Assembly (NCBI RefSeq): GCF_012911005.2
Contig: NZ_WTVS01000061.1
Coordinates: 1-33,135 of the forward strand
DNA: 33,135 bases
Source: Aromatoleum toluolicum
Lineage (GTDB): Bacteria > Pseudomonadota > Gammaproteobacteria > Burkholderiales > Rhodocyclaceae
Reading direction: 5' to 3'
Each line of letters begins with the position of its first letter. Positions within the stretch are counted from its first letter, which is position 1. The notes under the pieces are model-generated. The model did no database searches. It saw only the letters and a list, made by a program, of their open reading frames with translations, and had not been told where the DNA came from. Below are positions 8,029 to 15,668 of this stretch, piece after piece. A program made the translations under genes and the position numbers.

Positions 8029-8574
8029 TCAGCCGCGGGGCGCCATCAAGCGTTCCGGCTCGACCGACACCGTCTCGACCCCATCCGTGATCCACATCTG
8101 CCCGTCCTGAATCGTGCATTGCAGACGCATGCTGCGCGCGGTCAGCGCCGCCAGCGCGGGGGCGACATCCCCGGGCAGGTTCAGCACGGTGAGGTTCGTC
8201 AGCCGCGTAAGCTTGTCGCGGATGCCGTTCCACCAGACGTCCGCCGCTCGCCCGTAGCTCATGACGACGACTTCGCGGGCGCGGCCGCAGGCCTTGCGGA
8301 TCCACTTCTCGTCCGGCTGGCCGACGTCGATCCAGCGCTCGACGAGGCCGGTCAGGTCCTTCTGCCACAGGTCCGGTTCATCGTCGACGCACAAGCCCTT
8401 GGCGAAAGCGAGCGCGGGATCGGCGTACAGCGCAAACGCGAGGATGCGCACCATCATCCGTTCGTCGGTCTCCGACGGATGACGCGCGATCGTCAGGTTG
8501 TGGTCGCCGTAATAGTTGCGGTCCATGTCGGCGACCACAAGCTCGGCCTTGAAGATGGTTGCCTTGAGGGCCAT
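8029..8574 (-). CDS. yaeQ: YaeQ family protein
   Basis: This 181-residue cytoplasmic protein has the normal YaeQ length. Typical are the N-terminal MALKATIFKAELVVADMDRNYY, the HPSETDERMMVRILAFALYA segment, and the C-terminal half with LVERWIDVGQPDEKWIRKA. YaeQ has a compact fold related to PD-(D/E)XK nucleases; the visible acidic residues and the DVGQPDEK motif match that pattern. YaeQ was once linked to RfaH suppression, but its biological role is not settled. It follows a helical hypothetical gene in the same orientation with 54 bases between them. Confidence 0.92.
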   Translation of the reverse strand: MALKATIFKAELVVADMDRNYYGDHNLTIARHPSETDERMMVRILAFALYADPALAFAKGLCVDDEPDLWQKDLTGLVERWIDVGQPDEKWIRKACGRAREVVVMSYGRAADVWWNGIRDKLTRLTNLTVLNLPGDVAPALAALTARSMRLQCTIQDGQMWITDGVETVSVEPERLMAPRG

Positions 8575-8628
8575 GTCGTTCGATTCCCGCTGCGGCCTCG
8601 GGCCGCTGTTGATTGGTTGTGCCGCGCT

Positions 8629-9408
8629 TCAGTGCGTCGGGGTTCCGGCGGGGCGACGCGCCTGCTGCCACGCGAGCACCGCCTGCGTTGCGTACGCCAT
8701 CACACGGTCGCGGAACTGCGCAGGCAGCTCCTTCGACAAGGCACCGAACAGCGCCTCGTTCATCTCGCGCGCCAGCCCGTCGGCAGCCAGCCCTTCGGCC
8801 AGGCACTGGATCTGGATATGCGCGACCGCGTCGGCCACCAGGCGCCAGCCGAGCACCGGCATCAGCTCGGTCAGCGCGAACATCATCCCGCCGAGCCGGG
8901 TCAGGATTGCCGTCGCCTGCTCGCGCTCGTCGCTTGCGATCATCGCGTGCCACAGGGCGAGATGGATGCCGCGCCTGAGATCGATCTTGAAGTCGATCGC
9001 GTTGCCTTCGCCTTCGGCGATCGCGGCGAACTGGCGCTGGAACCGCGCCTCCTGCTCGGGCCCCAGCGCAGTGCGCAAGGCACCGAGGAGTTCCGACAGG
9101 CCGGGAATCGCGACCAGTCCGAAGGCCTGGCTGTACGCGAGCCCCCACTGGTCAAGGCCCGCAACGAGCATCGCCAGGCGCAGTGCCCGCGCGTCATCGT
9201 CGGCTGCCGCGCGGCTCCAGTTCCCCAGCGCTGCGGCGAGCGTCTCGACGCCGCGCGCACGGCCGGCATCATCCTCGTCCAACGTCAGGCGGAACACCTG
9301 AGCAAAGCTGTCCTGCGCCATGCGCGCAGCGAGCTTCTGCACATCGACCGCCGCCAGGGCGGCGAGCGAGTCGACCGGAATCGTCTCGGCGGATACGTCT
9401 TGCGTCAT
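8629..9408 (-). CDS. Conserved-looking helical hypothetical protein
   Basis: This protein of about 259 residues is mostly alpha-helical and alanine/leucine-rich, without signal peptide or clear transmembrane segment. I do not recognise a domain. The reading frame continues far upstream on this strand, but that part runs antisense to the kinase gene srkA and is not credible as coding; the ATG at 9408 is the first one clear of srkA. It sits upstream of yaeQ in the same direction, so the two may form an operon, and it is divergent from srkA. Start-site confidence is modest because no clear ribosome site is visible. Confidence 0.65.
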   Translation of the reverse strand: MTQDVSAETIPVDSLAALAAVDVQKLAARMAQDSFAQVFRLTLDEDDAGRARGVETLAAALGNWSRAAADDDARALRLAMLVAGLDQWGLAYSQAFGLVAIPGLSELLGALRTALGPEQEARFQRQFAAIAEGEGNAIDFKIDLRRGIHLALWHAMIASDEREQATAILTRLGGMMFALTELMPVLGWRLVADAVAHIQIQCLAEGLAADGLAREMNEALFGALSKELPAQFRDRVMAYATQAVLAWQQARRPAGTPTH

Positions 9409-9546
9409 GTCTGCGGTCCGGCAAAAGGGGCGTATTCTGAGCCCCGCGCGAGCGGACGGCAAATATCGCCCGACCTTGCTGCGGCCGGTCTTGTGCATTG
9501 CGCCATTCCTGACAGAATGCGCCCATCCTCTCCAATCCCGACGACC

Positions 9547-10539
9547 ATGTCCGACCTTCCCTTCGAATCGCTGACCCCCGATCTCCTTCTCGACGCACTC
9601 GAGAGTGTCGGCCTGCGCCCCGACGGTCGCATGCTGGCCCTGAACAGCTACGAGAACCGCGTCTATCAGGTCGGCATGGAGGACGCGCCGCCGCTGATCG
9701 TCAAGTTTTATCGCGCCGCACGCTGGAGCGACGAAGCCATCGCCGAGGAACACGCCTTCGTCACCGAACTCGCCGCGCGGGAGATTCCCGTCGTCGCTCC
9801 GCTCGCGATCACAGGCGCCACGCTGCACCATTTCGCCGACCAGCGCTTCGCGGTCTTCCCGCGTGCCGGCGGGCGCGCCCCCGAGCTGAACGACCCCGCG
9901 ACACTCGAATGGATGGGGCGCTTCATCGGCCGCATCCACGCGGTCGGAGCCCTGCAACCCTACCGGGAACGGCCGACGCTGGATATCGCGACCTTCGGCG
10001 TCGAGCCGAGACGCTACCTCCTCGACCACGACTTCATCCCCGCCGACCTGCTTGCCGCATGGACGAGCACCGTGGACCAGGCGCTCGACGGGGTGCGGCG
10101 CTGCTTCGAGCGCGCCGGGACCGTTGCACACATCCGGCTGCACGGCGACTGCCACGCCGGCAACGTGCTGTGGAGCGAATCTGCCGCTGCCCCGGGGCCG
10201 CAGTTCGTCGATTTCGACGACAGCCGCATGGGCCCGGCCGTACAGGATCTGTGGATGCTGCTGTCGGGCTCGCGCGACGAGATGAGCCGCCAGCTCGGCG
10301 ATGTACTGGCCGGGTACGAGGATTTCCACGAGTTTTCCCCGCGCGAGCTGCATCTGGTGGAGGCGCTGCGCACCCTGCGCCTCATCCACTACTCGGCGTG
10401 GATTGCCCGTCGCTGGGCCGATCCGGCCTTCCCGCGCGCCTTCCCGTGGTTCAACACTCAGCGCTACTGGCAGGACCGGGTGCTGGAGTTGCGCGAGCAG
10501 GTCGCCGCGATGGACGAACCGCCGCTCTGGTCGATTTGA
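9547..10539 (+). CDS. srkA: Stress response serine/threonine kinase SrkA (YihE)
   Basis: This 330-residue cytoplasmic kinase of the aminoglycoside-phosphotransferase/choline-kinase fold has the usual SrkA length. The nucleotide-binding region contains LNSYENRVYQVGMED and a lysine in LIVKFYRAARW. The catalytic loop is IRLHGDCHAGNVLW and the metal-binding aspartate lies in FVDFDDSRMGPAVQDLW. A late LRTLRLIHYSAWIARRW segment is also characteristic. In Escherichia coli the protein protects against stress-induced death linked to the MazEF pathway. The ATG at 9547 matches the usual SrkA N terminus; the very long open frame upstream is antisense to two other genes. It converges with the HAD gene, 9 bases apart. 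Confidence 0.93.
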   Translation: MSDLPFESLTPDLLLDALESVGLRPDGRMLALNSYENRVYQVGMEDAPPLIVKFYRAARWSDEAIAEEHAFVTELAAREIPVVAPLAITGATLHHFADQRFAVFPRAGGRAPELNDPATLEWMGRFIGRIHAVGALQPYRERPTLDIATFGVEPRRYLLDHDFIPADLLAAWTSTVDQALDGVRRCFERAGTVAHIRLHGDCHAGNVLWSESAAAPGPQFVDFDDSRMGPAVQDLWMLLSGSRDEMSRQLGDVLAGYEDFHEFSPRELHLVEALRTLRLIHYSAWIARRWADPAFPRAFPWFNTQRYWQDRVLELREQVAAMDEPPLWSI

Positions 10540-10548
10540 CCGTGCCCG

Positions 10549-11052
10549 TCAGGCTCGCCGCAGGAAGGAGGGCTCGCGCGACTTCGGCGGCTGCGCCGTG
10601 CCGGAACGGAAGCTGTCGAGCGTGCGCCGCAGGTGCGCGGCGTCCTCGTCGCCGAAACCGCGCTTGAAGTCGGTGAGCACCAGCCGCGAACGGGTCAGCC
10701 AGTTGCCGGGCGCGTCATCCACCGCGCACCACGACGCCGTCGACACGTCGGGCACGTGCTGCGCCAGCCACAGCATCGCCTCGCGCTCGCGCAAACCGTG
10801 CAGTTCGGCGCCGTTCTTGGGAATGACATGCGGCGTCGCGCCGCACACCCGCGGGCGGATGTCCTCGGCGAAGCGCCCCACCAGTTTGGACAGCGAAAAC
10901 AGCATTCGCCAGTCCGAAGTGATGACGATGCGAGCCTCTTCATAGTCGCGCACGACCGCCTCGATGTGCGGCAGGCAGCGAAAATCCTCGACCTCGCCCC
11001 ACGGGTGGGTAACGCCGTCGAAATCCATGAAAATATAGCTATGCCGAGTCAT
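10549..11052 (-). CDS. HAD-like phosphatase domain protein (HAD_SAK_2-like)
   Basis: This 167-residue protein opens with the HAD motif I, IFMDFDGVTHPWG, in which the first aspartate would be the nucleophile. Motif II is VITSDWR, and a later CAVDDAPGN gives the acidic metal-binding motif IV. The compact size and the ITSDWR and VDDAPGNW signatures match the HAD domains described from Swiss Army Knife RNA repair proteins, which also occur as stand-alone proteins. The substrate is unknown. It is divergent from fabI and its C-terminal end nearly touches srkA. Confidence 0.78.
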   Translation of the reverse strand: MTRHSYIFMDFDGVTHPWGEVEDFRCLPHIEAVVRDYEEARIVITSDWRMLFSLSKLVGRFAEDIRPRVCGATPHVIPKNGAELHGLREREAMLWLAQHVPDVSTASWCAVDDAPGNWLTRSRLVLTDFKRGFGDEDAAHLRRTLDSFRSGTAQPPKSREPSFLRRA

Positions 11053-11074
11053 TGATTGGTTGCCGATAGTAACG

Positions 11075-11086
11075 GCGCAATTGCGC
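11075..11086. promoter_or_regulatory. Perfect 12-bp palindrome upstream of fabI
   Basis: GCGCAATTGCGC at 11075-11086 is a perfect palindrome in the region between the divergent HAD and fabI genes. Related sequence recurs at 11107-11115 (ATTGCGCAA) and 11145-11152 (AATTGCGG), giving three similar sites in under 80 bases. This spacing would suit a regulator of fatty-acid synthesis, but the regulator is not identified. Confidence 0.45.
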
Positions 11087-11146
11087 ACTGAATGGTAGAA
11101 TGCTGCATTGCGCAAAATATCGCAAGTAGCCATCGGAAACGGCGAA

Positions 11147-11176
11147 TTGCGGGTTCCACCTATTTCTAAAGATATA
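11147..11176 (+). promoter_or_regulatory. Candidate sigma-70 promoter for fabI
   Basis: TTGCGG (11147-11152) and GATATA (11171-11176) are separated by 18 bases, in an AT-richer stretch about 60 bases before the fabI start. The match is approximate, and the -35 overlaps the third copy of the ATTGCG motif. Confidence 0.35.
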
Positions 11177-11236
11177 AGCGCGGCAGCACACTGCTGCGTC
11201 GCACCATTTTCATTCCAGTTTTCCAAGGATTTACCC

Positions 11237-12016
11237 ATGAAGTCGCTCGTCAATCTCGAAGGCAAGGTCGGCCTGATCACCGGCATCGCCAACGAAAAGT
11301 CCATTTCCACCGGCGTCGCCGAAGCGTGTGCGGAGGCAGGTGCGAAGCTCATCATCACGTACCAGAACGACAAGACACGCGCCTTCATCGAACCCGTCGT
11401 CAATCGCCTCGGCGTCGAAGACGTGTATCTCCTGGACGTGACGCGCCCCGAGACCCTCGCCGACGTGCAGGAGAAGATCGCCGCGCGCCACGGCAAGCTC
11501 GACTTCGCGATCCACAGCATGGCCTTCGCCAAGCGCGACGACCTGCACGGCCGCGTGGTCGACACCTCGCCGGACGGCTTTGCGATGGCGATGGACGTTT
11601 CGACGCATTCATTCGTGCGCCTCGCCAAGATGGTCGAGCCGCTGCTGGAGCGCGCCGGCGGCGGATCGCTGGTCACGATGACCTACCTCGGCAGCGAAAA
11701 GGTGATCCCCAACTACGGCGTGATGGGCCTGTGCAAGGCCGCGCTGGAAGCTGCGACCCGCTACATGGCGTTCGAACTCGGCGGCAAGAACATCCGCGTG
11801 AACGCCGTCTCCCCCGGCCCGCTGATGACGCGTGCCGCATCCGGTATCGCCGGCTTCGACGGCCTGATGGCGACCGCGGTCGAGCGCTCGCCGATGCACG
11901 CCCTCGTCACGCCGGAGGACATCGGCGCGCTGACGGCCTTCCTCGTCTCCGACGCCGGGCGGCTGGTCACCGGCGGGGTCCATTTCGTGGACGCCGGCTA
12001 CAACATCATGGCCTGA
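11237..12016 (+). CDS. fabI: Enoyl-[acyl-carrier-protein] reductase FabI
   Basis: This 259-residue SDR-fold enzyme carries out the last reduction of each cycle of type II fatty-acid synthesis, using NADH or NADPH. The nucleotide-binding segment is LITGIANEKSISTGVA, the modified glycine motif of FabI. The HSMAFA motif follows, and the catalytic tyrosine and lysine are in NYGVMGLCK (Tyr-x6-Lys), preceded by TYLGSEKV. The C terminus FVDAGYNIMA is typical. The chosen ATG at 11237 gives the standard FabI N terminus; a longer in-frame start at 11108 would add 43 residues of intergenic character. A kinase-like gene follows after 14 bases. Confidence 0.95.
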   Translation: MKSLVNLEGKVGLITGIANEKSISTGVAEACAEAGAKLIITYQNDKTRAFIEPVVNRLGVEDVYLLDVTRPETLADVQEKIAARHGKLDFAIHSMAFAKRDDLHGRVVDTSPDGFAMAMDVSTHSFVRLAKMVEPLLERAGGGSLVTMTYLGSEKVIPNYGVMGLCKAALEAATRYMAFELGGKNIRVNAVSPGPLMTRAASGIAGFDGLMATAVERSPMHALVTPEDIGALTAFLVSDAGRLVTGGVHFVDAGYNIMA

Positions 12017-12030
12017 GACGCGAGGCGGCG

Positions 12031-12627
12031 GTGATCGATCTCGCCGAAGCTCGCGCCCGACTCGGTCGTATCGGACTCCGCCTGCCCGATCCGATCCCCC
12101 CTCACGCCCTGCTCGAGGGCATGCGGGAGATCGGACGGGGCGAATACAGCATCGTGCTGCAACACCCCGATCCCGAGCGGGTCTATAAAGTCGTCAGTTC
12201 GCCCGCCGACCTGTTCCTCTACACGGCCGATGACCGCCCGTGCGGCCCGCACTTCCCGGTGGTCTACGCGCACCATGGGACGATCGGGCGCGCACAATCG
12301 GGCTACCCCTTCCATCTCCTCGAGATGGAACGTCTCTATCCGCTGCAGGACGGAACCCCGGCCGCCGAACAGGCCGCCCTGCTGATCGACGCCTACTGGG
12401 CGGCCTGCGTCGAACGCGCGCAACTGGGTGGGGACATGGGCAGGATCGCGCTATACCATGTGAGCCTCGCGCCGCCCGCGATAGGCGATTCGCTGACGCT
12501 CGCATTGAAGGCGCTGTCGGACTTCGTCGAGGAGTATCAGGTGCTGCCGGACATCCTCAACGCGGACAACATCATGATGCGCAAGGACGGCACGCTGGTA
12601 TTCTCCGACCCGGTATTCATCGCCTGA
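12031..12627 (+). CDS. Small protein-kinase-like protein, unknown target
   Basis: This 198-residue protein starts at GTG 12031, 14 bases after fabI, with a GAGG-type site upstream. It looks like a minimal protein-kinase fold: a glycine-loop-like GRGEYSIV (residues 35-42), an ATP-type lysine K53 in RVYKVV, a hinge-like LLEMERLYPL near 96-105, a catalytic-loop-like LPDILNADNIMM with D174 and N180, and a DFG-like FSDP with D193. The protein then ends within five residues, so there is almost no C-lobe after the metal-binding aspartate. I do not recognise a named family. Because key positions are present it may be active, but the substrate is unknown. Confidence 0.7.
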   Translation: MIDLAEARARLGRIGLRLPDPIPPHALLEGMREIGRGEYSIVLQHPDPERVYKVVSSPADLFLYTADDRPCGPHFPVVYAHHGTIGRAQSGYPFHLLEMERLYPLQDGTPAAEQAALLIDAYWAACVERAQLGGDMGRIALYHVSLAPPAIGDSLTLALKALSDFVEEYQVLPDILNADNIMMRKDGTLVFSDPVFIA

Positions 12628-12654
12628 ACGATTCCCCACGGTACAAGGGCCACG

Positions 12655-13296
12655 ATGAGCGACTTCGACGAGCACCACCCGCCCCACGCGCCGTGCACCG
12701 GCGTCGGCATACCGCGCAGCGGCGCATTCGACCCGGCCGCGTTCGAGCGTGCGGTCAACGACCTCCTGGCCGCCTGCGGCATCGCCCCCGACACCACCCA
12801 CATGGGCCGCACCGCGACGCGCGTGCGCGAACTGTGGCAGCGGCGCCTGCTCGGCGGATACGAGCTCGATCCCGCCGAAGCACTGGGTGACGGCTTCCCC
12901 GACGAGCGCTCGGACATGGTCGTGATTCGCGGCATCGCCGTGCACGGCGTGTGCCCGCACCACCTCGTGCCCTTCCGCGGCGTCGCGCACGTCGCCTACC
13001 TTCCCGGCGGACGCCTGCATGGCTTCGGACGCATTGCCCGCCTGGTCGACGCCATCGGGCACCGCTTCACCTACCAGGAATGGATGACGCGCGACATCGC
13101 CGATGCCCTGCTCCAGCATGGCCATGCGCGGGGCGCGGCGTGCATCATCGAGGCGGAGCAGCTGTGCCTGCTGCTGGGCGAGGACCGGCGCGGCGACGAG
13201 CGCGTGGTCACGCAGGCGTTCGCCGGCGAATTCGAGACGCGCGAGCACCTGCGCAGCGAGTTCTTGCACGTGGTCGCCGGGCGCGGCGTACGCTGA
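12655..13296 (+). CDS. folE: Divergent GTP cyclohydrolase I (FolE-like, altered active site)
   Basis: This is a 213-residue T-fold protein of the FolE family, which makes 7,8-dihydroneopterin triphosphate from GTP for folate and pterin synthesis. Zinc ligands C100, H103 and C171 are retained, with H102, in CPHHLVPF and EQLCLLL, and the GTP-binding Q141-E142 pair is present. Compared with E. coli FolE, several active-site positions differ: the SK of the SKIxR motif is GR here (G125, R126), the histidine of HxC is Q169, and the arginine four residues after that cysteine is G175. The end (REHLRSEFLHVV) aligns well. It may be a specialised or partial-reaction enzyme, so the symbol marks family, not proven function. 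Confidence 0.8.
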   Translation: MSDFDEHHPPHAPCTGVGIPRSGAFDPAAFERAVNDLLAACGIAPDTTHMGRTATRVRELWQRRLLGGYELDPAEALGDGFPDERSDMVVIRGIAVHGVCPHHLVPFRGVAHVAYLPGGRLHGFGRIARLVDAIGHRFTYQEWMTRDIADALLQHGHARGAACIIEAEQLCLLLGEDRRGDERVVTQAFAGEFETREHLRSEFLHVVAGRGVR

Positions 13297-13306
13297 CTCG
13301 TCGCGT

Positions 13307-13636
13307 TCAGTGAAGGGTAAAGGTCGGCACCCCCTGCGTGCCGATCTCGAGCATCACGACCTCTTTTCCGCGCAGCGTCACCGAACCGTGCACGCGGTCG
13401 TTGCCCGAAACCGAGTATTCGAACTCATAGACGCGCTGCGGACACAGCCGCCCGTCCTCGTCGCGGACGAAGCGCAACGAGCGGCTCGAGACGGTTTCGT
13501 CGAGGAACTGCACGCCTTCGCGGCGGCACGCCGCCCTCGCCGCCTGTACGCCAATTTCGCGCGTCCGGGCGCTATCCAGCCAGAACCAGCCGCACAGGCA
13601 CAGCAGCATCAGGGCCAGCAACTCGGAAAATGTCAT
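13307..13636 (-). CDS. DUF3301 family membrane-anchored protein
   Basis: This 109-residue protein has one N-terminal hydrophobic helix (about residues 4-19, ending GWFWLDSARTREIG) and a soluble domain carrying AARAACRREGVQFLDETV and an RVYEFEYSVSG strand. These are the marks of DUF3301, a proteobacterial family without assigned function. It lies 31 bases downstream of the phosphate transporter gene on the same strand and converges with the folE-like gene, with 10 bases between stops. No promoter of its own is apparent. Confidence 0.85.
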   Translation of the reverse strand: MTFSELLALMLLCLCGWFWLDSARTREIGVQAARAACRREGVQFLDETVSSRSLRFVRDEDGRLCPQRVYEFEYSVSGNDRVHGSVTLRGKEVVMLEIGTQGVPTFTLH

Positions 13637-13667
13637 TGTCGGTGAGTCCGCAAAACCGGATGCGCCA

Positions 13668-15251
13668 TCAGTCGAGCTCCATGCCGCGCATCACGAAGAA
13701 GAACAGGCCGCCGAGGAGTGCCGACAACGGCACTGTCAGCAGCCACGCAGCGAAGATGCGCAGCACCTGCGTGCGCGTGACCAGCTCCTTCCGATAAACC
13801 TCGCGCAACACCCTGCGCTCACGCTTCGAGAAGTTCGCCGGATCCGTCTTCTGTTTCGAACGCGCCTTCAGGTCAGCGAGCATCGCCTTCTTTTCCGGCA
13901 CGCCGGCACGCTCAAAACGGTCGAGAAACTGATCGATCGCCGCCTGATCGCCTGCCGGGTGGTGCGCCTTCATCTCCGCGACCATGCGCGCATGGCTGCC
14001 CTTGAGGTACTCGCGCAGGAACCCGACACCGATCACGGCGCCGACCGCGATGTGCGTCGAACTGACCGGCAGGCCCAGCACACTGGCGGCGATCACGGTC
14101 ACGGTCGCCGACAGGGCCACGCTGAACGCGCGCATCTGGTCCAGCTCCGTGATCTCCTCGCCCAAGGTACGGATCACTCGTGGTCCGAACAGCGCAAGCC
14201 CGAGCACCAGCCCAAGAGCCCCGGTCAGCAACACCCAGAACGGGACCGAGGTCTGACGTGCGACGGGTCCGTCGAGGTGCGCGAGCGAATCGACGATCGA
14301 CGCCAGCGGCCCCACCGCGTTCGCCACGTCGTTCGAGCCGTGCGCGAAGCACAGCAGCGCGGCGGCGAAGATCAGCGGCGGGTTGAACAGGCGGTTCACG
14401 CCCGACTTGGTGTTCGCGATGATGTAGTTCGGGTTCGCCACGGCGCGCCGCACATAGAGCCACGCGGCGCCCGCGGGGACGATGCCGCTGACGGCTGCCA
14501 CGCCGAAATCGGCCGTCCACAACCGCCCGAAGCCCTTCATCAGCAGATAGGTCCAGAATGACCACGCCATGAACGCCACGAGCCCGGGCAGCGTGCGCCG
14601 CGCCGCCGCGACCATGTCGACCTGATAGGTGATGAGGCGCTTGATCACGTAAAGAAACAGCGCCGCGAACAGCCCGGCCAGCACCGGCGAGATCACCCAG
14701 CTCGCCGCAATCGCACCGACGACCTTCCAGTTCACGACGTCCAGGCCCACCGCGGCGACGCCGGATCCCAGCACCGCGCCGACGATCGAATGCGTCGTCG
14801 ACACCGGCATGCCGAAAGCGGTCGCGACGTTGATCCAGAGGCCGCCGGCAAGGAGTGCGGCCATCATGACCCATACCATGGCCCAGGCGTCGCCGATATT
14901 CGCGGGATCGATGATGCCGCTGCGTATCGTCCGGATCACGTCGCCGCCGGCGATCAGGGCGCCCGCAGCCTCGAACACCACCGCGAGGGCGAGCGCGCCG
15001 GCGAGGGTCAGCGCCTGTGCGCCCACGGCAGGCCCGACGTTGTTCGCAACGTCGTTGGCACCGATGTTCATGGCCATGTACGCACCGAGCACGGCGCCGA
15101 CCACCACGAGCACCCCGCCCTCCGACCCGCCCTTCAGCGCCGCATACAGCATCACGCCTACGACGAAGAGCATGGTCGCCCCCAGGCGCAGCAGTTCGCC
15201 GTGCCCCTGGCGCGTGGCCTTGTCGATTTCGTCGATATGCTTGAGTTCCAA
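13668..15251 (-). CDS. PiT-family inorganic phosphate transporter
   Basis: This is a 527-residue inner-membrane protein of the PiT (PF01384) family, which imports metal-phosphate complexes by proton or sodium symport. Both inverted repeats carry the signature: GANDVANNVGPAVGA in the N-terminal half and AHGSNDVANAVGPLAS in the C-terminal half. Two further repeat motifs, MPVSTTHSIVGAVLGSG and LPVSSTHIAVGAVIGVG, complete the transport core. A charged cytoplasmic stretch (about residues 415-490) precedes the last helix, as in many long proteobacterial PiT proteins. No PhoU-like partner gene adjoins it, and it follows the MazG-like gene by 60 bases. Confidence 0.93.
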   Translation of the reverse strand: MELKHIDEIDKATRQGHGELLRLGATMLFVVGVMLYAALKGGSEGGVLVVVGAVLGAYMAMNIGANDVANNVGPAVGAQALTLAGALALAVVFEAAGALIAGGDVIRTIRSGIIDPANIGDAWAMVWVMMAALLAGGLWINVATAFGMPVSTTHSIVGAVLGSGVAAVGLDVVNWKVVGAIAASWVISPVLAGLFAALFLYVIKRLITYQVDMVAAARRTLPGLVAFMAWSFWTYLLMKGFGRLWTADFGVAAVSGIVPAGAAWLYVRRAVANPNYIIANTKSGVNRLFNPPLIFAAALLCFAHGSNDVANAVGPLASIVDSLAHLDGPVARQTSVPFWVLLTGALGLVLGLALFGPRVIRTLGEEITELDQMRAFSVALSATVTVIAASVLGLPVSSTHIAVGAVIGVGFLREYLKGSHARMVAEMKAHHPAGDQAAIDQFLDRFERAGVPEKKAMLADLKARSKQKTDPANFSKRERRVLREVYRKELVTRTQVLRIFAAWLLTVPLSALLGGLFFFVMRGMELD

Positions 15252-15311
15252 CTTTCAGCCGACCACTATGCGAACGCGGAATTGTTCATTCTCGCAGAAT
15301 CCGGCATCGCC

Positions 15312-15668
15312 TCAGAGGCGATCGTATTTGTCCGACCGTCCGCGGGCCTTGTCGACCGGATAGCGCTCGGCGTTGATGCGCATCTTCGTCCTCGCGGCGT
15401 CTGCCAGATCGACACCGAGAACGTCGGCCAGACGCACGAGGTACAGCAGCACATCGGCAAGCTCCAGCGCCACTTCCGCGCGCGCCGGCTCAGGCAGCGC
15501 GGCCGACTCGTCACCGCTCAGCCACTGGAAATGCTCGATCACCTCCCCGGCTTCGCCGGACAGGGCCATGGCAAGGTTCTTGGGCGTATGGAAGCGCTCC
15601 CAGTCGCGCTCCGCGGCAAATGCACGCAGCGCGTCGCGCAGGGCTTCGAGGCTGTCCTGCCCGCTCAT
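15312..15668 (-). CDS. MazG-like nucleotide pyrophosphohydrolase
   Basis: This is a 118-residue all-helical NTP pyrophosphatase of the compact MazG/dCTPP1-like group. The metal-binding signature is clear: SGEAGEVIEHFQWLSG gives the first acidic pair, and EVALELADVLLYLVRLAD gives the second ExxxD helix. Enzymes of this type hydrolyse modified or canonical dNTPs such as dCTP to the monophosphate and pyrophosphate, serving nucleotide-pool cleaning. The ATG at 15668 overlaps the rlmJ stop (ATGA), so translation is probably coupled to it. The exact nucleotide preference cannot be read. Confidence 0.88.
   Translation of the reverse strand: MSGQDSLEALRDALRAFAAERDWERFHTPKNLAMALSGEAGEVIEHFQWLSGDESAALPEPARAEVALELADVLLYLVRLADVLGVDLADAARTKMRINAERYPVDKARGRSDKYDRL

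Noticed and set aside
7594-9546. Very long forward open frame running into srkA (981 codons in total)
   Set aside because: The part before 9547 is antisense to the barrel protein, yaeQ and the helical hypothetical gene and has the low-complexity Arg/Ala/Pro composition of a GC-rich shadow frame. Only the srkA part is coding.
9409-10389. N-terminal extension of the helical hypothetical protein on the reverse strand
   Set aside because: It would run fully antisense to srkA, and its composition changes sharply at the 9408 ATG.
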